Part shown: piece by piece, positions 50,140-60,989 of the stretch
Layout of the letters: each line of letters opens with the position of its first letter
How positions within the stretch are numbered: position 1 is the stretch's first letter
NCBI GenBank assembly: GCA_037074705.1
Contig: CM073593.1
Location: forward strand, 21,766,001 to 21,830,000
From: Zhengitettix transpicula
Taxonomy: Eukaryota > Arthropoda > Insecta > Orthoptera > Tetrigidae
Direction of reading: 5' to 3'
DNA length: 64,000 bases
Translations under genes and position numbers: made by a program
Notes under the pieces: generated by a model
Database searches by the model: none
Told to the model about the DNA's origin: nothing
The model's input: the letters and a program-made list of their open reading frames with translations, nothing else

Positions 50140-50395
50140 AAACCATAGAATCAATTAGATGTTTAAATAGTTTTATTGTTTAAATGAGTAAAGTGACAGG
50201 TATTTTGTTTTAATAATTAACGTAGATGTGAAATATAAACAAGTTGACATGTAAATGCTTGAATAATATATTTACAAATGATTATGGCCTAATATATTAG
50301 GCCGATAGCATCTGAAAAAATGTCTGGCGAATTAAATAAAATCATCGAAAAATTGAGATTGTATAAGGGCTGTTTCTTTAAATGAAGTAATGCCT
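50140..50395 (+). mobile_element. family D element
   Basis: Shares AATCAATTAGATGTTTAAAT with 28432-28451 and, further on, TGATTAT, GGCC (50286-50289), loop, GGCC (50300-50303), GATAGCATCTGAAAAAATG with the family D core. Here GAAA has become GATA. It also shares an AAAATTGAGA(T)TGTATAAGGG-type tail. No protein is encoded. Confidence 0.6.
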
Positions 50396-50604
50396 AAATT
50401 AAATCATAAAGGAAAAAAATAATTTTCAAGAACCTTCACGCTTTTATTTTTTCCTTTTATGCTTTAATATAACCTTATCCTTGCATTATTTATTATTTTC
50501 GCATTTTATTTTAATTTCAGAATATGCAATACATAGATTCTTTTACTTTACACTTTCGAATAGGAGCTATATATAAATTTATTTATATACTATTTTCTTA
50601 TATT

Positions 50605-50670
50605 GAATTGGTTTCTCCAAAAATTGTTTCCGCCTTCCATATTCCGATCTGTCCAGTTCAGTTAATTTTT
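50605..50670. repeat. solo family E end
   Basis: GGTTTCTCCAAAAATTGTTT, then TTCCATATTCCGATCTG, matches the right end of the 49300-49545 element in the same orientation. No facing copy is close by. Confidence 0.6.
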
Positions 50671-50729
50671 CAGCACTCTTCACGATTCAAATAGTTTAAG
50701 ATTTCTTTCAGAGACAGAGTCGAATAAAT

Positions 50730-50822
50730 ATTCTGAACCTAACGTGTTTTGCGTGTTGCGTTCCGGCATGGGGCGCTTAATTCTTGTGATGTGGATTGCT
50801 AAATAAAGTTCTTAACATTACG
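50730..50822 (+). repeat. direct repeat copy 1
   Basis: TTCTGAACCTAACGTGTTTT, then GCGTGTTGC, recurs with about 80% identity at 52253-52345. It could be a fragment of a short interspersed repeat. The DNA between the copies (50823-52252) is AT-rich; a GC-richer patch at 51330-51560 holds small unrecognised frames on both strands. Confidence 0.6.
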
Positions 50823-52252
50823 TCCAAAAAACAAGTTAAAGTTCTTTTAAAAATACACTGTTTTTTTACTAAATACAATCTGACCGTAATGTGTAATAGG
50901 TGAAAAACGGGAAACGTTTCAAAGTAGCTGTCATTGAATATTTGTAACGAATAAAGCAGACGCGGTGATATTTAGATAATCAATTAAATTGAAAATATAA
51001 TAATACTAAAGGATAACCATTTAATTGTTGGAATGGTGAAACAAACTATTCTTGATTACAAAATATAAATAAAAATACTAAGAGTACCAATAACACTACA
51101 AACGTAGTTGTGACTGAAATTAATTATATCGTGTAGTAATTTACCAATTACGAACCGAAAGGCGTAAATTAGTACCAGAATTGATATTTGCAAAATAAAA
51201 CGCTCAGTTTAATCTGCAAACCATGTGATACAAATTTTCCCAGAGGCAGCTATGCCTTGTGAAGCAGAATCGAGGTGGTTGCACTTTATTTTCGTCATAC
51301 TTCGACCTCGCATAAAGGCAGTTGCGGCTGCTATGACGGTGAATGGGGACAGATTTGGAGACGCGAGTGAGTATATTTAGCGCCGAGGGACTAGGCGTGA
51401 CTACACTGCCCATTCACCGCTCTACCTGCAACGTTAAAAAATACAGATTAGCCTCGAAATATGCGCTGGACCGACCCGAGTCAGGTTCAAGATCACCATC
51501 TCGAAAGAACTTTGCCCACGTCGTCATGCTATTTCTTTTACCTAACGTGAAGCAATGGAAAGCTAAAATTGCGGCCATTCATAAAATAATTATTTATTTC
51601 TCTTTATGAACCTTGTACACTCTTAAATACAACACGTCAAACGGAATGCTTATTCAAATATTATTTGTTGAGAAAGAAAATAGTTCGCCCATTACACAGG
51701 TTTTCAACTCAAACATTCACTACACTCCCTTGAAATTATTTTAAATATATGCATCATAAATACCGTCAAAGTGTTTAATTTAACTTATTAATGTAAAATG
51801 TATTAAAATAGCGAATTGCGAGTTTCTAACTGGACATTGCTAAATAACTGAATCTGCATGGGTTAAGAAGCTCCATACAGGTTTTTTTCCACATCAAATA
51901 TATTGAAGCTAAATCATTGTTCTCATTTAAACGCATGTGTGTTTTAACATTAGCGATAAATTTTAAAGGGAAATATTTTGAATACTATTTCTATACGTAA
52001 AAACACAATGGACTTCCATGGTTTCTAATTCAAACAGAAAATTTTATTAATCGTCTTTACAAAAACAAAAACGTAATTGAAATATCGTAAAAAAATACAC
52101 CTTGAAGTAGATCGTTAATGATAACAGCTCATGGATAATTAATTAAATTCCTTAAAAATATGTACTGAGCCAAAATTGAATTAGTTTTTAGACACCTTGT
52201 AATTGAATGGGAGGAATTATTTTCCTTCATAGCCAATCAGGGTGCATTAAAC

Positions 52253-52345
52253 ATTCTGAACCTAACGTGTTTTGCGTGTTGCATTCGGGGGTGGTGCGCT
52301 CAATTTTTGTGATGTAGAATGTTATTAAAAGTTCTTAATATTTTA
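52253..52345 (+). repeat. direct repeat copy 2
   Basis: Second copy of the 50730-50822 sequence, same orientation, 1.52 kb downstream. It lies in AT-rich DNA just upstream of the first SoxD exon seen in this window. Confidence 0.6.
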
Positions 52346-52769
52346 TTACGTTTTGACTAATCGAAAGATCTGAAACTTAGCATCGTAGACCAATAAAAAT
52401 GAACTCCGCGATTCATCGTATAATGTTAATTGTCAATTATGAGAAAACCCTATAGTCCTGAAAAATTGTTTTGTAAGTTAGACGAAAAAGAGATTTATTT
52501 TACACAATACAAAATGTTACAAGTGTAATTAATTCCGCTACCATGCCTTTATTATTTCGCAATTACTCATCAATTTACTCAGAACGTTTCTACATATCGC
52601 TGAATATTACATAATTTTAAGGAACTTCGAACTTCATTAGTACATTCCCTGCATTCTCTTGATATTATTATAATGAAAATAAAGATTTACATTTTTTTTA
52701 TTTTTTCGTACTCTTTGTACTGTAAGATGACGTATTTTCATTTTTGATAATTTTCTATTTATTTTGCAG

Positions 52770-52868
52770 GCTCTGGCGAATGCAGAAACTCAGAAACAGA
52801 TGGAGCTGCATCGGTTTCAGCAGCAGCAACAACTGCTTCAACAACAACACAAAATTCAGGAGTTGCAG
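52770..52868 (+). CDS. SoxD internal exon: end of Q-rich coiled coil
   Basis: A 99-bp phase 0-0 exon, with acceptor TTTTGCAG before it and donor GTTAGA after it. It encodes 33 residues beginning ALANAETQKQMELHRF and continuing through a glutamine run to LLQQQHKIQELQ. In SoxD proteins (Sox5, Sox6, Sox13) the N-terminal leucine-zipper/Q-box coiled coil ends with exactly this kind of LLQQQHKI sequence; it mediates dimerisation between SoxD proteins. This is the most upstream exon I can identify; the zipper before it and the start codon must lie outside the window or in exons I could not see. The donor is not the strongest consensus, so the exact 3' border should be checked against a transcript. 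Confidence 0.9.
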
Positions 52869-55267
52869 GTTAGATGTGTTCATTGTACTATTTCTTCATT
52901 CAATCACAAAATAATTTTTTTTCTGAAATATCAAGGGGTAGTACGCGTAATTCCACCAAATAAAACCACTACTAACGACGCAAATGTTAATACTGTATCA
53001 TAGCGAATAATTATAACTGTACCGTAATACAGTTCTTTATTAAGATATAATAAAACTTAATAATCATTTTGTATCCATCCGCAGGGAAGTAACTCTTCAA
53101 CGACGTGGAAAGATTCAAGTACCTTTATGACGAATACATAAATAATTTAAAATTCTTAATAATACATAATAAAATCATTCATTTTATAGTTCAATAATTA
53201 GTCATTCATGTTATCTCAAGAGTCGGAGTAAAATTAAAATACTCTAAAATCATCAATCTTATTTGTAAATTATAATAAGTGAACCTACCGCTTAATGTAG
53301 ATTATTCACATTATTGTGGTTCATAAATTCAATTACAGGGAAGAAATCGTGGCTTTGTAGAAATAATTTACGTACTATTTTGAGAATATCACGAAAGTTT
53401 TACAATTTTTTAACGAGGGTAGAAATATTGTTCAAAGAGTATAATCACGTATATTCTGCTCCTTTTTGATCAACTGTTAAGGACTTATAATTTTCATTTA
53501 AAATTAGTTTCTGTTTATATTTAAATGAATCATTATTATTTATAAAATCCAGCAATGAGTAGGCCTATATGCGTTGATATAACACAATAGTTAATAAAGA
53601 TTTCTGGGATTTATTCACAGGTTTCTGAAATAAAAGTATCCTCTCTTTTCTTGTTGAATTATCAGAAAATTCGCCATGAGATATTAAGTAATGAAAGTAT
53701 GAATTTTTACTTCACTGTGGACATATTCTTACTACTGAGTTGCATATTTAAAAACATTAAATTATTTATCTTATTTAACTATGCAGATTATGAAGAATAT
53801 ATTGATTAAAGAACGATTAATATCATTTAAGGAATAAATAAACTTTGATACATACAAGAATATTGGCTTAATCAAAAGGACAATAATTTTTATTAGAGTG
53901 AATATGATGTAATGTAATGTTTAAAAAATGGACAAATGAGAACAAATTAAAAATAAAACCGCTCTAAGTTTCTTAAACATTAATTTTGATTAGAGCATTA
54001 AACTACAGTTGTCATTCAAATCTATGTTACAATTTATGAAACGTAGTCAATTCTGTTCTAATAATAATAATTGAAAATACAATAAATAATTTAGCAAGAT
54101 TCGTTCTAATCACTCATGTTCAAATACCTTTGCAATATAATTTATGTCAACAAACGTTTCTTCATTTGCTCTCTCTTATTGGACGTAATACGAATAATAC
54201 GTATTATTGGTACTCGCAAATACGAATATGTTCCCGGGATCAATGTCACAGCAGCCCTATTTACTTATCCAACCTATTTTATTTAAATTAGAACATCGTA
54301 TTTTTAATACATTTAATTGTTTTATTTCCTCTTTGGTTTTTACGGAAATACAAAATTTCAATTTCCATAAGAAGACTTACGGAATGGATTGCGGCCTGGA
54401 GTCGGGGTTAGAAGAAAAGCAAGCAAACATAATGAAGCAGTGGCGCGTCTAATGTTAACATTTACTATAGCTGAATCTGTTAGGGAGGCACAGGTTTCCT
54501 CACCTTGCATTTGGTCCATTTCACCACATTAAAAAAAAAAGTGGGACAGTGACGCTGGCGTTGGTGTGGGGGGTTAACGGAAACCAGGCCGCACAAGAGT
54601 CAGCGAGCTGAGAAAACAATTAAATGTGGCGGCGGGTGTACGGACAGAAAACACGACTCCATATTAAATATGATTGAAAGCCCTCCTTGTATCTAGACCC
54701 GGGGGCACGTGCAACACGTGCAAAGAAACGCTGCTGGTGTAAAAATAAATATGAATGGGACTTGTCAAATAAAGGTATACTGCGTAGAAATTACAACTTC
54801 CGCTATGCGTGCCTCGTCTGGCACTCATTAACGTTGAGTCTACAAATAAAAATTACGCTTATTTGTCTATTATGCTTTATGCTAAAACGAGAACTATCGC
54901 TATAAAAACCGACCAAATAATAGTATCTAAATATGAGATTCGCTTCAAAGGAAGTGCACCTTCATCTTCTCACACCGATCGTAAAAACACTGACACCCAT
55001 GGTGAACGGCACATTGAGAGTTGCGTAAATACACCGATACTTTAAGTAGTTTACTTTGGTGATCCTTCATCACAATATTGCGTTACCTCAAGTTAATGTG
55101 AACCATCACTAAGAATAGAGCGGTAGTCAGTCAATTATAATTCAAGAGTAATCTAAAAAACACATTCGTTGTCTTAAACTCATTCTTATTAGTACCAAGA
55201 ATATTATTAATACATAGCAAAATTGTTTGTCGGCAGCTTTAACTCAAATCAGATGTGTCTTTTGCAG
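52869..55267 (+). other. SoxD intron (2.4 kb)
   Basis: Begins GTTAGA and ends TTTTGCAG. AT-rich, with a GC-richer patch at 54536-54640 containing GGCGGCGGGTG. The 81-codon frame at 54207-54452 lacks a plausible acceptor and is not called as an exon. Confidence 0.8.
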
Positions 55268-55408
55268 AACCAGATATCATCCCAATATGCATCCAAAGGC
55301 CTGGGATCACTGCAGGGTCATCAGTCTCTAATGTTTCTGCCATTCTTGGATCAACTCAGAGCGTCTTCGGGTGCCGGAATGCACAACAAAACAGGAATGC
55401 CTGGTTCG
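55268..55408 (+). CDS. SoxD internal exon after the coiled coil
   Basis: A 141-bp phase 0-0 exon (acceptor TTTTGCAG, donor GTGAGT) encoding 47 residues, from NQISSQYASKGLGSL through HQSLMFLPFLDQLRASS to NKTGMPGS. It continues directly from the coiled-coil exon: the QELQ-NQIS junction parallels the LLQQQIQ segment of vertebrate Sox5/Sox6, followed by a hydrophobic stretch (LMFLPFLDQ) where those proteins have a similar PLMIPVF-type block. Function of this linker is not established. Intron 55409-55686 follows. Confidence 0.9.
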
Positions 55409-55686
55409 GTGAGTAGATCAGTCTAAAGATATCCTTTGAACTTCTCCATATTATATTTTGTTTTCCAGGCCATCCACTTGATTTTTCTGTTCCCTTTTAT
55501 CTCATTTAATTTTGAATGTACATTACATTGTTTTCTTTCTTTTAAGATTAGTTACTTATTTTATATAGTGTCCATATAAAGTTTTGATTGAAAAGTGAGT
55601 AAAGTTCTTTATAAAAACATAAATTGGTATATGTGCATATTTACAAATCTCAAAACAATACTCATTATAATCTTAAAATGTTTCAG

Positions 55687-55978
55687 ATCATGGGACCACA
55701 TCACATGCCCAGCTGGATGCACTTGCCAACACCTGATAAGTCTCCACCGCCTCCTGCTCCATCGCCACCTCCTCCACCCACACCTCTAGCTGACCCTGAC
55801 ACTCCACTGAATTTGAGCAAACCGAAAGGCCTACCGTTAGGGCTTCAAGGATTGGGAGAACAGCAACCTGTGGCTGCCACAACTCCAAAACTGCTGCCTC
55901 CATCACTCCTCATGCCACGGGCTTTCCTACCATATGCAGGACTTCCACCTCCACTGGGTCCTCTGCCTCCAGGCTCAG
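55687..55978 (+). CDS. SoxD internal exon: proline-rich linker with PLNLS motif
   Basis: A 292-bp exon, phase 0 in and phase 1 out (acceptor TTTCAG, donor GTAAGC), encoding 97 residues plus one base of a glycine codon. It opens IMGPHHMPSWMHLPTP, then runs of proline, then DTPLNLSKPKG (PLNLS at 55804-55818). PLNLS-type motifs recruit the co-repressor CtBP, and vertebrate Sox5/Sox6 carry the same motif followed by a lysine/proline stretch at the equivalent place. The rest is rich in proline, leucine and glycine (LLPPSLLMPRAFLPYAGLPP). This suggests that the protein can act as a repressor; the interaction itself is inferred. A short intron (55979-56298) follows. Confidence 0.92.
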
Positions 55979-56298
55979 GTAAGCTGCTAATTACTCAAGG
56001 AATATAAAAGAATAGTTGTTATATTATTAATAATTACAATTATAATATTTTAAAAAAAGAAATAATTCCAATTTTAAATCACTTCCTTTCATAAAACACC
56101 ACCGTTGTTTGGATTAAAAAATTAATTGAATTGAAAATGTTTCATAGACATTATGTTAATACAATAATAATTTTAAAAGGTTGTTTCCCTACTGGTATAT
56201 AATCAAAATGATAGTTTATAAAATATTCTGGGTTAAATTTTGTTATTATATTTTCATATATTTTTTGAAACTGAATTAAATATTTTATTATTATCCAG

Positions 56299-56475
56299 GA
56301 AAATTAGGACTTCCTCAAGGTCAGGGTAAGGATGGTCTCATTTCACCAGAAAAACATTCACCATTTCCTCTACACATGTACGGTCTTCCTCCTGGTTCTC
56401 ATCTCAATTCATCAAAGTCTGATACATCTCTCAACACCAGCAAAGAAGAACAAGATTTTATGGCAGCTTGTCAAA
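56299..56475 (+). CDS. SoxD internal exon before the HMG box
   Basis: A 177-bp exon, phase 1 in and out (acceptor TTATCCAG, donor GTAAGC). It encodes KLGLPQGQGKDGLISPEKHS through PLHMYGLPPGSHLNSSKS to EEQDFMAACQ. It is rich in serine, proline and glycine, so it is probably disordered. The ISPEK and SPF words are possible proline-directed phosphorylation sites; that is only a guess. The reading frame and phases fit both neighbours exactly. Confidence 0.88.
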
Positions 56476-56682
56476 GTAAGCATGTACATGAATAACTAAT
56501 TGGATTATAAATCATCTGCTCACTTAAAATAATTGAGGCCTCACTAGTAAAAAAAATTATTAATTATGTTCCAAAATCTTTATTAATTATATAAGATCAA
56601 TTTTATTTAAAAATTTATAAATATCAAGATATTATTACCCCTCAGAAAGTGTTACTAATGAGATGTTGTTTATTATTTATAG

Positions 56683-56733
56683 TGTGGGGACCTGAAGCTG
56701 GTTATAAACTGTCAGATGATAATGGAGAGAAAG
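56683..56733 (+). CDS. SoxD 51-bp exon
   Basis: Very short phase 1-1 exon between introns 56476-56682 and 56734-56845. With the split codons it reads MWGPEAGYKLSDDNGEK. The acceptor is TTTATAG (pyrimidine-poor) and the donor GTAATA. Because its length is a multiple of three and it keeps phase on both sides, skipping it would leave the downstream HMG box in frame. Its sequence is acidic and glycine-rich, matching the poorly conserved segment just before the HMG box in SoxD proteins. I am less sure of this exon than of its neighbours, since it rests on phase and splice signals. Confidence 0.75.
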
Positions 56734-56808
56734 GTAATATATTTGAAATATTAAAATTTAAAAATTTAAGTGTATCATATTAGCTAAAACTCTATATTCA
56801 ATGTTTAA

Positions 56809-57000
<192 letters not shown>

Positions 57001-57264
57001 TAGTATGAATTTATTAAAAGGAATATGTAACAAAGAGTTGTAATGTTCTTTAAAATCTTATAATCTATTAATTGCCATGTTTTATTTAAGCATAAATTTT
57101 TATGGATTTATCATAAATAAATAAAAGCTAAGCTGAAAATTCAGATTTTTCTTTATTGAATGTTTTAACTTTTAACTAGAGGGATACTAACAATGAATTG
57201 TATAAATTGTTTTCAAATAGTGTATTAATATACTAAGTATGTATATTTGTTTAATATTTTACAG

Positions 57265-57737
57265 GAGCAAGATGGAAAGCCATGTCGAACGCTGAGAAAC
57301 AGCCCTATTATGAAGAACAGTCTCGACTGTCAAAACTTCACATGGAGAAGCACCCAGATTACCGTTACAGGCCTCGTCCAAAGCGTACTTGTATTGTGGA
57401 TGGAAAGAAGATGAGAATCTCTGAATATAAATCACTGATGCGACAACGCAGACAAGAGATGCGTCAGCTTTGGTGCAGAGAGGGTGGTGCTGGAGGGCCA
57501 GATGTAGGAGGATTTTTAGGACCTGCGGACATGTCATCCCCAGGGACATCTGGAGCCCGCAGCCCTCCCACACATTTAATGTCCAATGGAGGTGGACCAG
57601 GCCCAAGTACTGATAATCAACATCATCCCTTTTATTATCCTCCAGACAGTCTGTCTCCACCAGATGTAATGGGGTTTTCTCCAGATGCAGGTTCGACAGC
57701 TTTTGATGCAAGTCCTAGGCGACATGAGGAGGACTGA
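57265..57737 (+). CDS. SoxD last coding exon: end of HMG box and C-terminus
   Basis: Starts in phase 1 after acceptor TTTTACAG and ends with TGA at 57735-57737. It finishes the HMG box ([20 protein letters not shown], then [20 protein letters not shown]) and continues into the SoxD-specific post-box segment [20 protein letters not shown] and RRQEMRQLW. The PRPKR word is a classic C-terminal HMG nuclear localisation signal. The tail after about residue 371 is glycine, proline and serine rich ([20 protein letters not shown]) and ends HEED; it has no obvious domain. In all, 461 residues are encoded by the seven exons. The gene symbol is by homology; the fly orthologue is Sox102F. Confidence 0.97.
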
Positions 57738-59890
57738 AGAACTAATTTGGCAATAGTGTATTAATTGTAGAATTTGTGTAGTGTCAAACGATGACATTAC
57801 ATTGATACTATCTCTGTTTTAAACTTTCCAGGAGACAAGGAGGCTTACTGGAAAACTATTAGTGAAATATGAAAGAATCGGGATTAATAAATAATGTGGA
57901 TATTATGTTGGAAATATAATGTGGATATAAAGTATATTATATAAAACATTTAGTAGGATGTATAAATAATTACCTGATGAATTTGTTTGTTAGTACACAC
58001 TAAGTGATTTGTTGTGATTTAGAAAGACTCTATGACACCTTGAGTGAATACAACAGTGAAATCAAGAAGTTGTTTTGTTTTTGTTTGGAATTTTCCATTA
58101 TTTTTTAATGCAGGTTGTGATAATTCAATGTGCCATGTGATCTCGTGGTATGACTTTAAAGCTATGCAAAAGGATTTATAAAGAATTAATCTATTTCAGT
58201 ATTATGTAGACGACTTGTGTGTGTTCTATAAATCTACATTTTCTATAGATTCTTGTCTGAGACCCCAACGAGAAGTGCAATAAATCGATGTTCTGTTTGT
58301 TACCTATAATCTCAGTTTTAACGTTGAATGTAAAAGAAGTTACTGTGACATACATAGATAATGTTTTATGTTACAAATAATTACAAATTTATTGATTTCT
58401 AGCATTTTTGCTTTGATTATAAAATGAACGGAAATCATTGTTTTAGCATTAATATATTTTGATAAATTGTTACAAATATTTCATAGTAAGGGTTTCAATA
58501 AAAATTTGATTGCTATGAAGATCATTAATCATTGTTCTTTCAATTTTTTATTAATTATTTTATCTTCATACAATTCATTAACACTGTGTAATGTAAAATA
58601 GTGTATAATATATTTAAATAGTAGCATCCCTTTACTGTGTCAGTCTCGCATAGCTTAAAAGTGACCATGGCTTTTTGATATGATGTAGACATTATGCTAG
58701 CCAAAGACCCTATATTACATATTTATTTCAATTATAAATAGGGTCTCAGAGGCCAGTACCTTAATGAGAAAGAGTAATTTATTGGTCTTAAATATACACA
58801 GACTGAATATTCAAATAAACTTTGAAAAAAGTCAGTGAGATGATGCATTTGTAGAATTCGAACAGTAGAAGTGTTGACCTGACTGTTGGTAGAAATGGTG
58901 CTATTGTACTTGATTAAAATATTATTATTATTATCATTATTATTATTGAACTATTATATTATCATTATTTCAAGTGTGCTATTTATTGGGGTGCATGTTT
59001 GATGGAAATTCCAAATCTTTATTGTTGTAGTATAAAATATTGTAAATGGATAATTATTGTAAAACTGGATGGTATTTTTTTTTAATTATATGTATATGGT
59101 ATGGTAAGCTATGAGCTAACATTATGCACTTATGTTTCAAATTGACAACAGTCAATATTGAGGGTTTTATATATACATAAATGAAATGTGGGTTACAACT
59201 TCTATTATTACTCTATTGCTACTTCAAGATTTAAAAACATGTGATAACTTAATAGGTGCCATAGGAAAAAAAAACTTAAGCTTGGTATGGCAGTCTAAAA
59301 ATTAACTATTGCCTTTGTAGGCTTTGTCATCTTGAAAATTTATTATTCATTTACATAACTCTCTAAAATACATAAAGTTAAGGAGTATTCTCTTTCTCTT
59401 TTGTGTGAAAAATACTTAATATCATAATAATTTATTTATTTGACAATTATTTTTAGTAATCAAGGTGATTTAGCCTATGAGATTTTTTTACCAAGCTTCA
59501 GTGCCAATATACTAATTTAATGTGTATTGAAAAAAATGCTATAAATCATTATATTATAATAAAAATCTCATTTGTTAGCATTTATATCAAGTTAAAACTA
59601 TGAATCTTCATTTATATGCTGGTTCACTAGGTCTCGAAATGTGCAAAAATATACTGAATGTATCTAAAAAATAAATGTACAAATTCCAAAGAATGAATGT
59701 ATGCTCTTGTGAATAATAAAAGATGGGACTTACCAAAATAAAACTGTAACTGTATAAGAAATTAATGCTAATGTAATATTATGATGTGTTTCAAAGAAAA
59801 TACTTTTTGTAGAATTCTGGCTTACAATAGAAATTGCAATTTAAACTGACCTGATGTAGTATAGTCTACAGCTTGCCGAATAAAGTCCCT
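57738..59890 (+). other. SoxD 3' untranslated region (probable)
   Basis: Long AT-rich sequence after the stop, with candidate AATAAA signals at 58279-58284, 58497-58502, 59715-59720, 59737-59742 and 59879-59884, the last followed within 50 bases by TG/T-rich DNA. The true end cannot be decided from sequence; transcripts may use several sites. A (TTA)n microsatellite lies at 58918-58948. AT-rich and U-rich words suggest post-transcriptional control, but I make no specific claim. Confidence 0.6.
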
Positions 59891-60474
59891 TTTGTATAGT
59901 GATGCTGCAGATTCTGCCTTTTTAATAAGTTATGTCAGTACATGCATCATCTAGTTGTTTTTATGTCTTTATGTACAGTTATTAGGATAAATAAATGGAG
60001 ATTTTTTTGGAGAGTGTTAAAGTGTTTTATTATTTGTACTGATTTGAAGAAATGGTTAATCATATTGCCATGTATTTGACCCAAAATAAACTTAAATTGT
60101 TAATATGAAAAGTTTGTGTCTAATGGACCTGTTAAAATAGAACAGAGAGATAAAAACTGTGTTTTACCTCATCAGGTATATTTGTAATAATTTAAATAAT
60201 AAATTTATCTCACTTCTTCAGCAGAATTAATGCTAAAGAAAAATAAGCCTTGGGATTTACCTGTAATTAAAAGGATCAATTACAGATTCAGATAAAAAAA
60301 CTCACTGCTTAGTATGTGGTGGCTCTTACTAAAGAGCTATCCATATCAAGTCTTGGTCACATGCTAGTTTACTCCATCCATTGTTCAGATCTGAATACAA
60401 GGAACAATTAAATTTAATGATCTATTGTTCACCATATAATATTTAGAAATCTTAACATGAATCATTTCCCTCAA
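59891..60474. other. AT-rich DNA downstream of SoxD
   Basis: No gene recognised. One more AATAAA (60085-60090) could belong to a longer 3' UTR. Two inverted motif-like words (CCTCATCAG at 60169-60177 and CTTCTTCAG at 60213-60221) are eroded CTGATGA/CTGAAGA complements. Confidence 0.45.
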
Positions 60475-60795
60475 ACGGCTGCTGCCTTATCAGGGCAGAG
60501 AAGTTTGCATGTCTCAGTGACCCTGAGAGCTATGCTGGTGGGAACTTAAGATCCTGGTACGGCCACCCAAGCCAGACAGGTCAGTGAGTAGACACCAGAC
60601 ATAGAGTAGCTCACTTGTACTCCAGGTTGGGGGTCGGGCATGGGGTCAGCAACCCTTTCCCATAAAATAAAGCACTGCTGTGAAGCCAAAGGGAACACCA
60701 GTACAGGACGGATTTAAGAAGAATAAGGATCAGATGAGGTGAATCTGGTAGGCCAAGACTCTAAATGGGTTGTAGAGTCCCTGATTATGATGATG
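60475..60795 (+). mobile_element. deleted non-LTR (RTE-like) element
   Basis: The front part (60530-60665) has TCCTGGTACGGCCACCCAAG, ACAGGTCAGTGAGTAGACAC and GGGGTCGGGCATGGGGTCAG, which I recognise as typical of the 5' region of RTE-like insect LINEs. It runs directly into an end segment (AGGCCAAGACTC, ATGGGTTGTAGAGTCCCTGA) finishing in a TGATGATGA-like tail. The protein-coding middle is missing, so this is a non-autonomous deletion derivative. Family name uncertain. Confidence 0.45.
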
Positions 60796-60989
60796 AATAC
60801 ATAACATTTATGTAAATTAGAAATTGTTAAAAAAAGTTTTATTACACAGTTTTACAAGTTTATAAATATTCAAACATCTTTTGTTGTAGAATACATACTG
60901 ACACAGCTGCCATATACATATAGATATAAATCTAATTATGGAAATTAAGGTTGTTGTCAATAATTGCAGAAACCCTGTATTAAGATATG

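Noticed and set aside
54207..54452. Possible additional SoxD exon in the 2.4-kb intron
   Set aside because: No plausible acceptor upstream of it and it is not needed: the flanking exons join in phase and match SoxD order without it.
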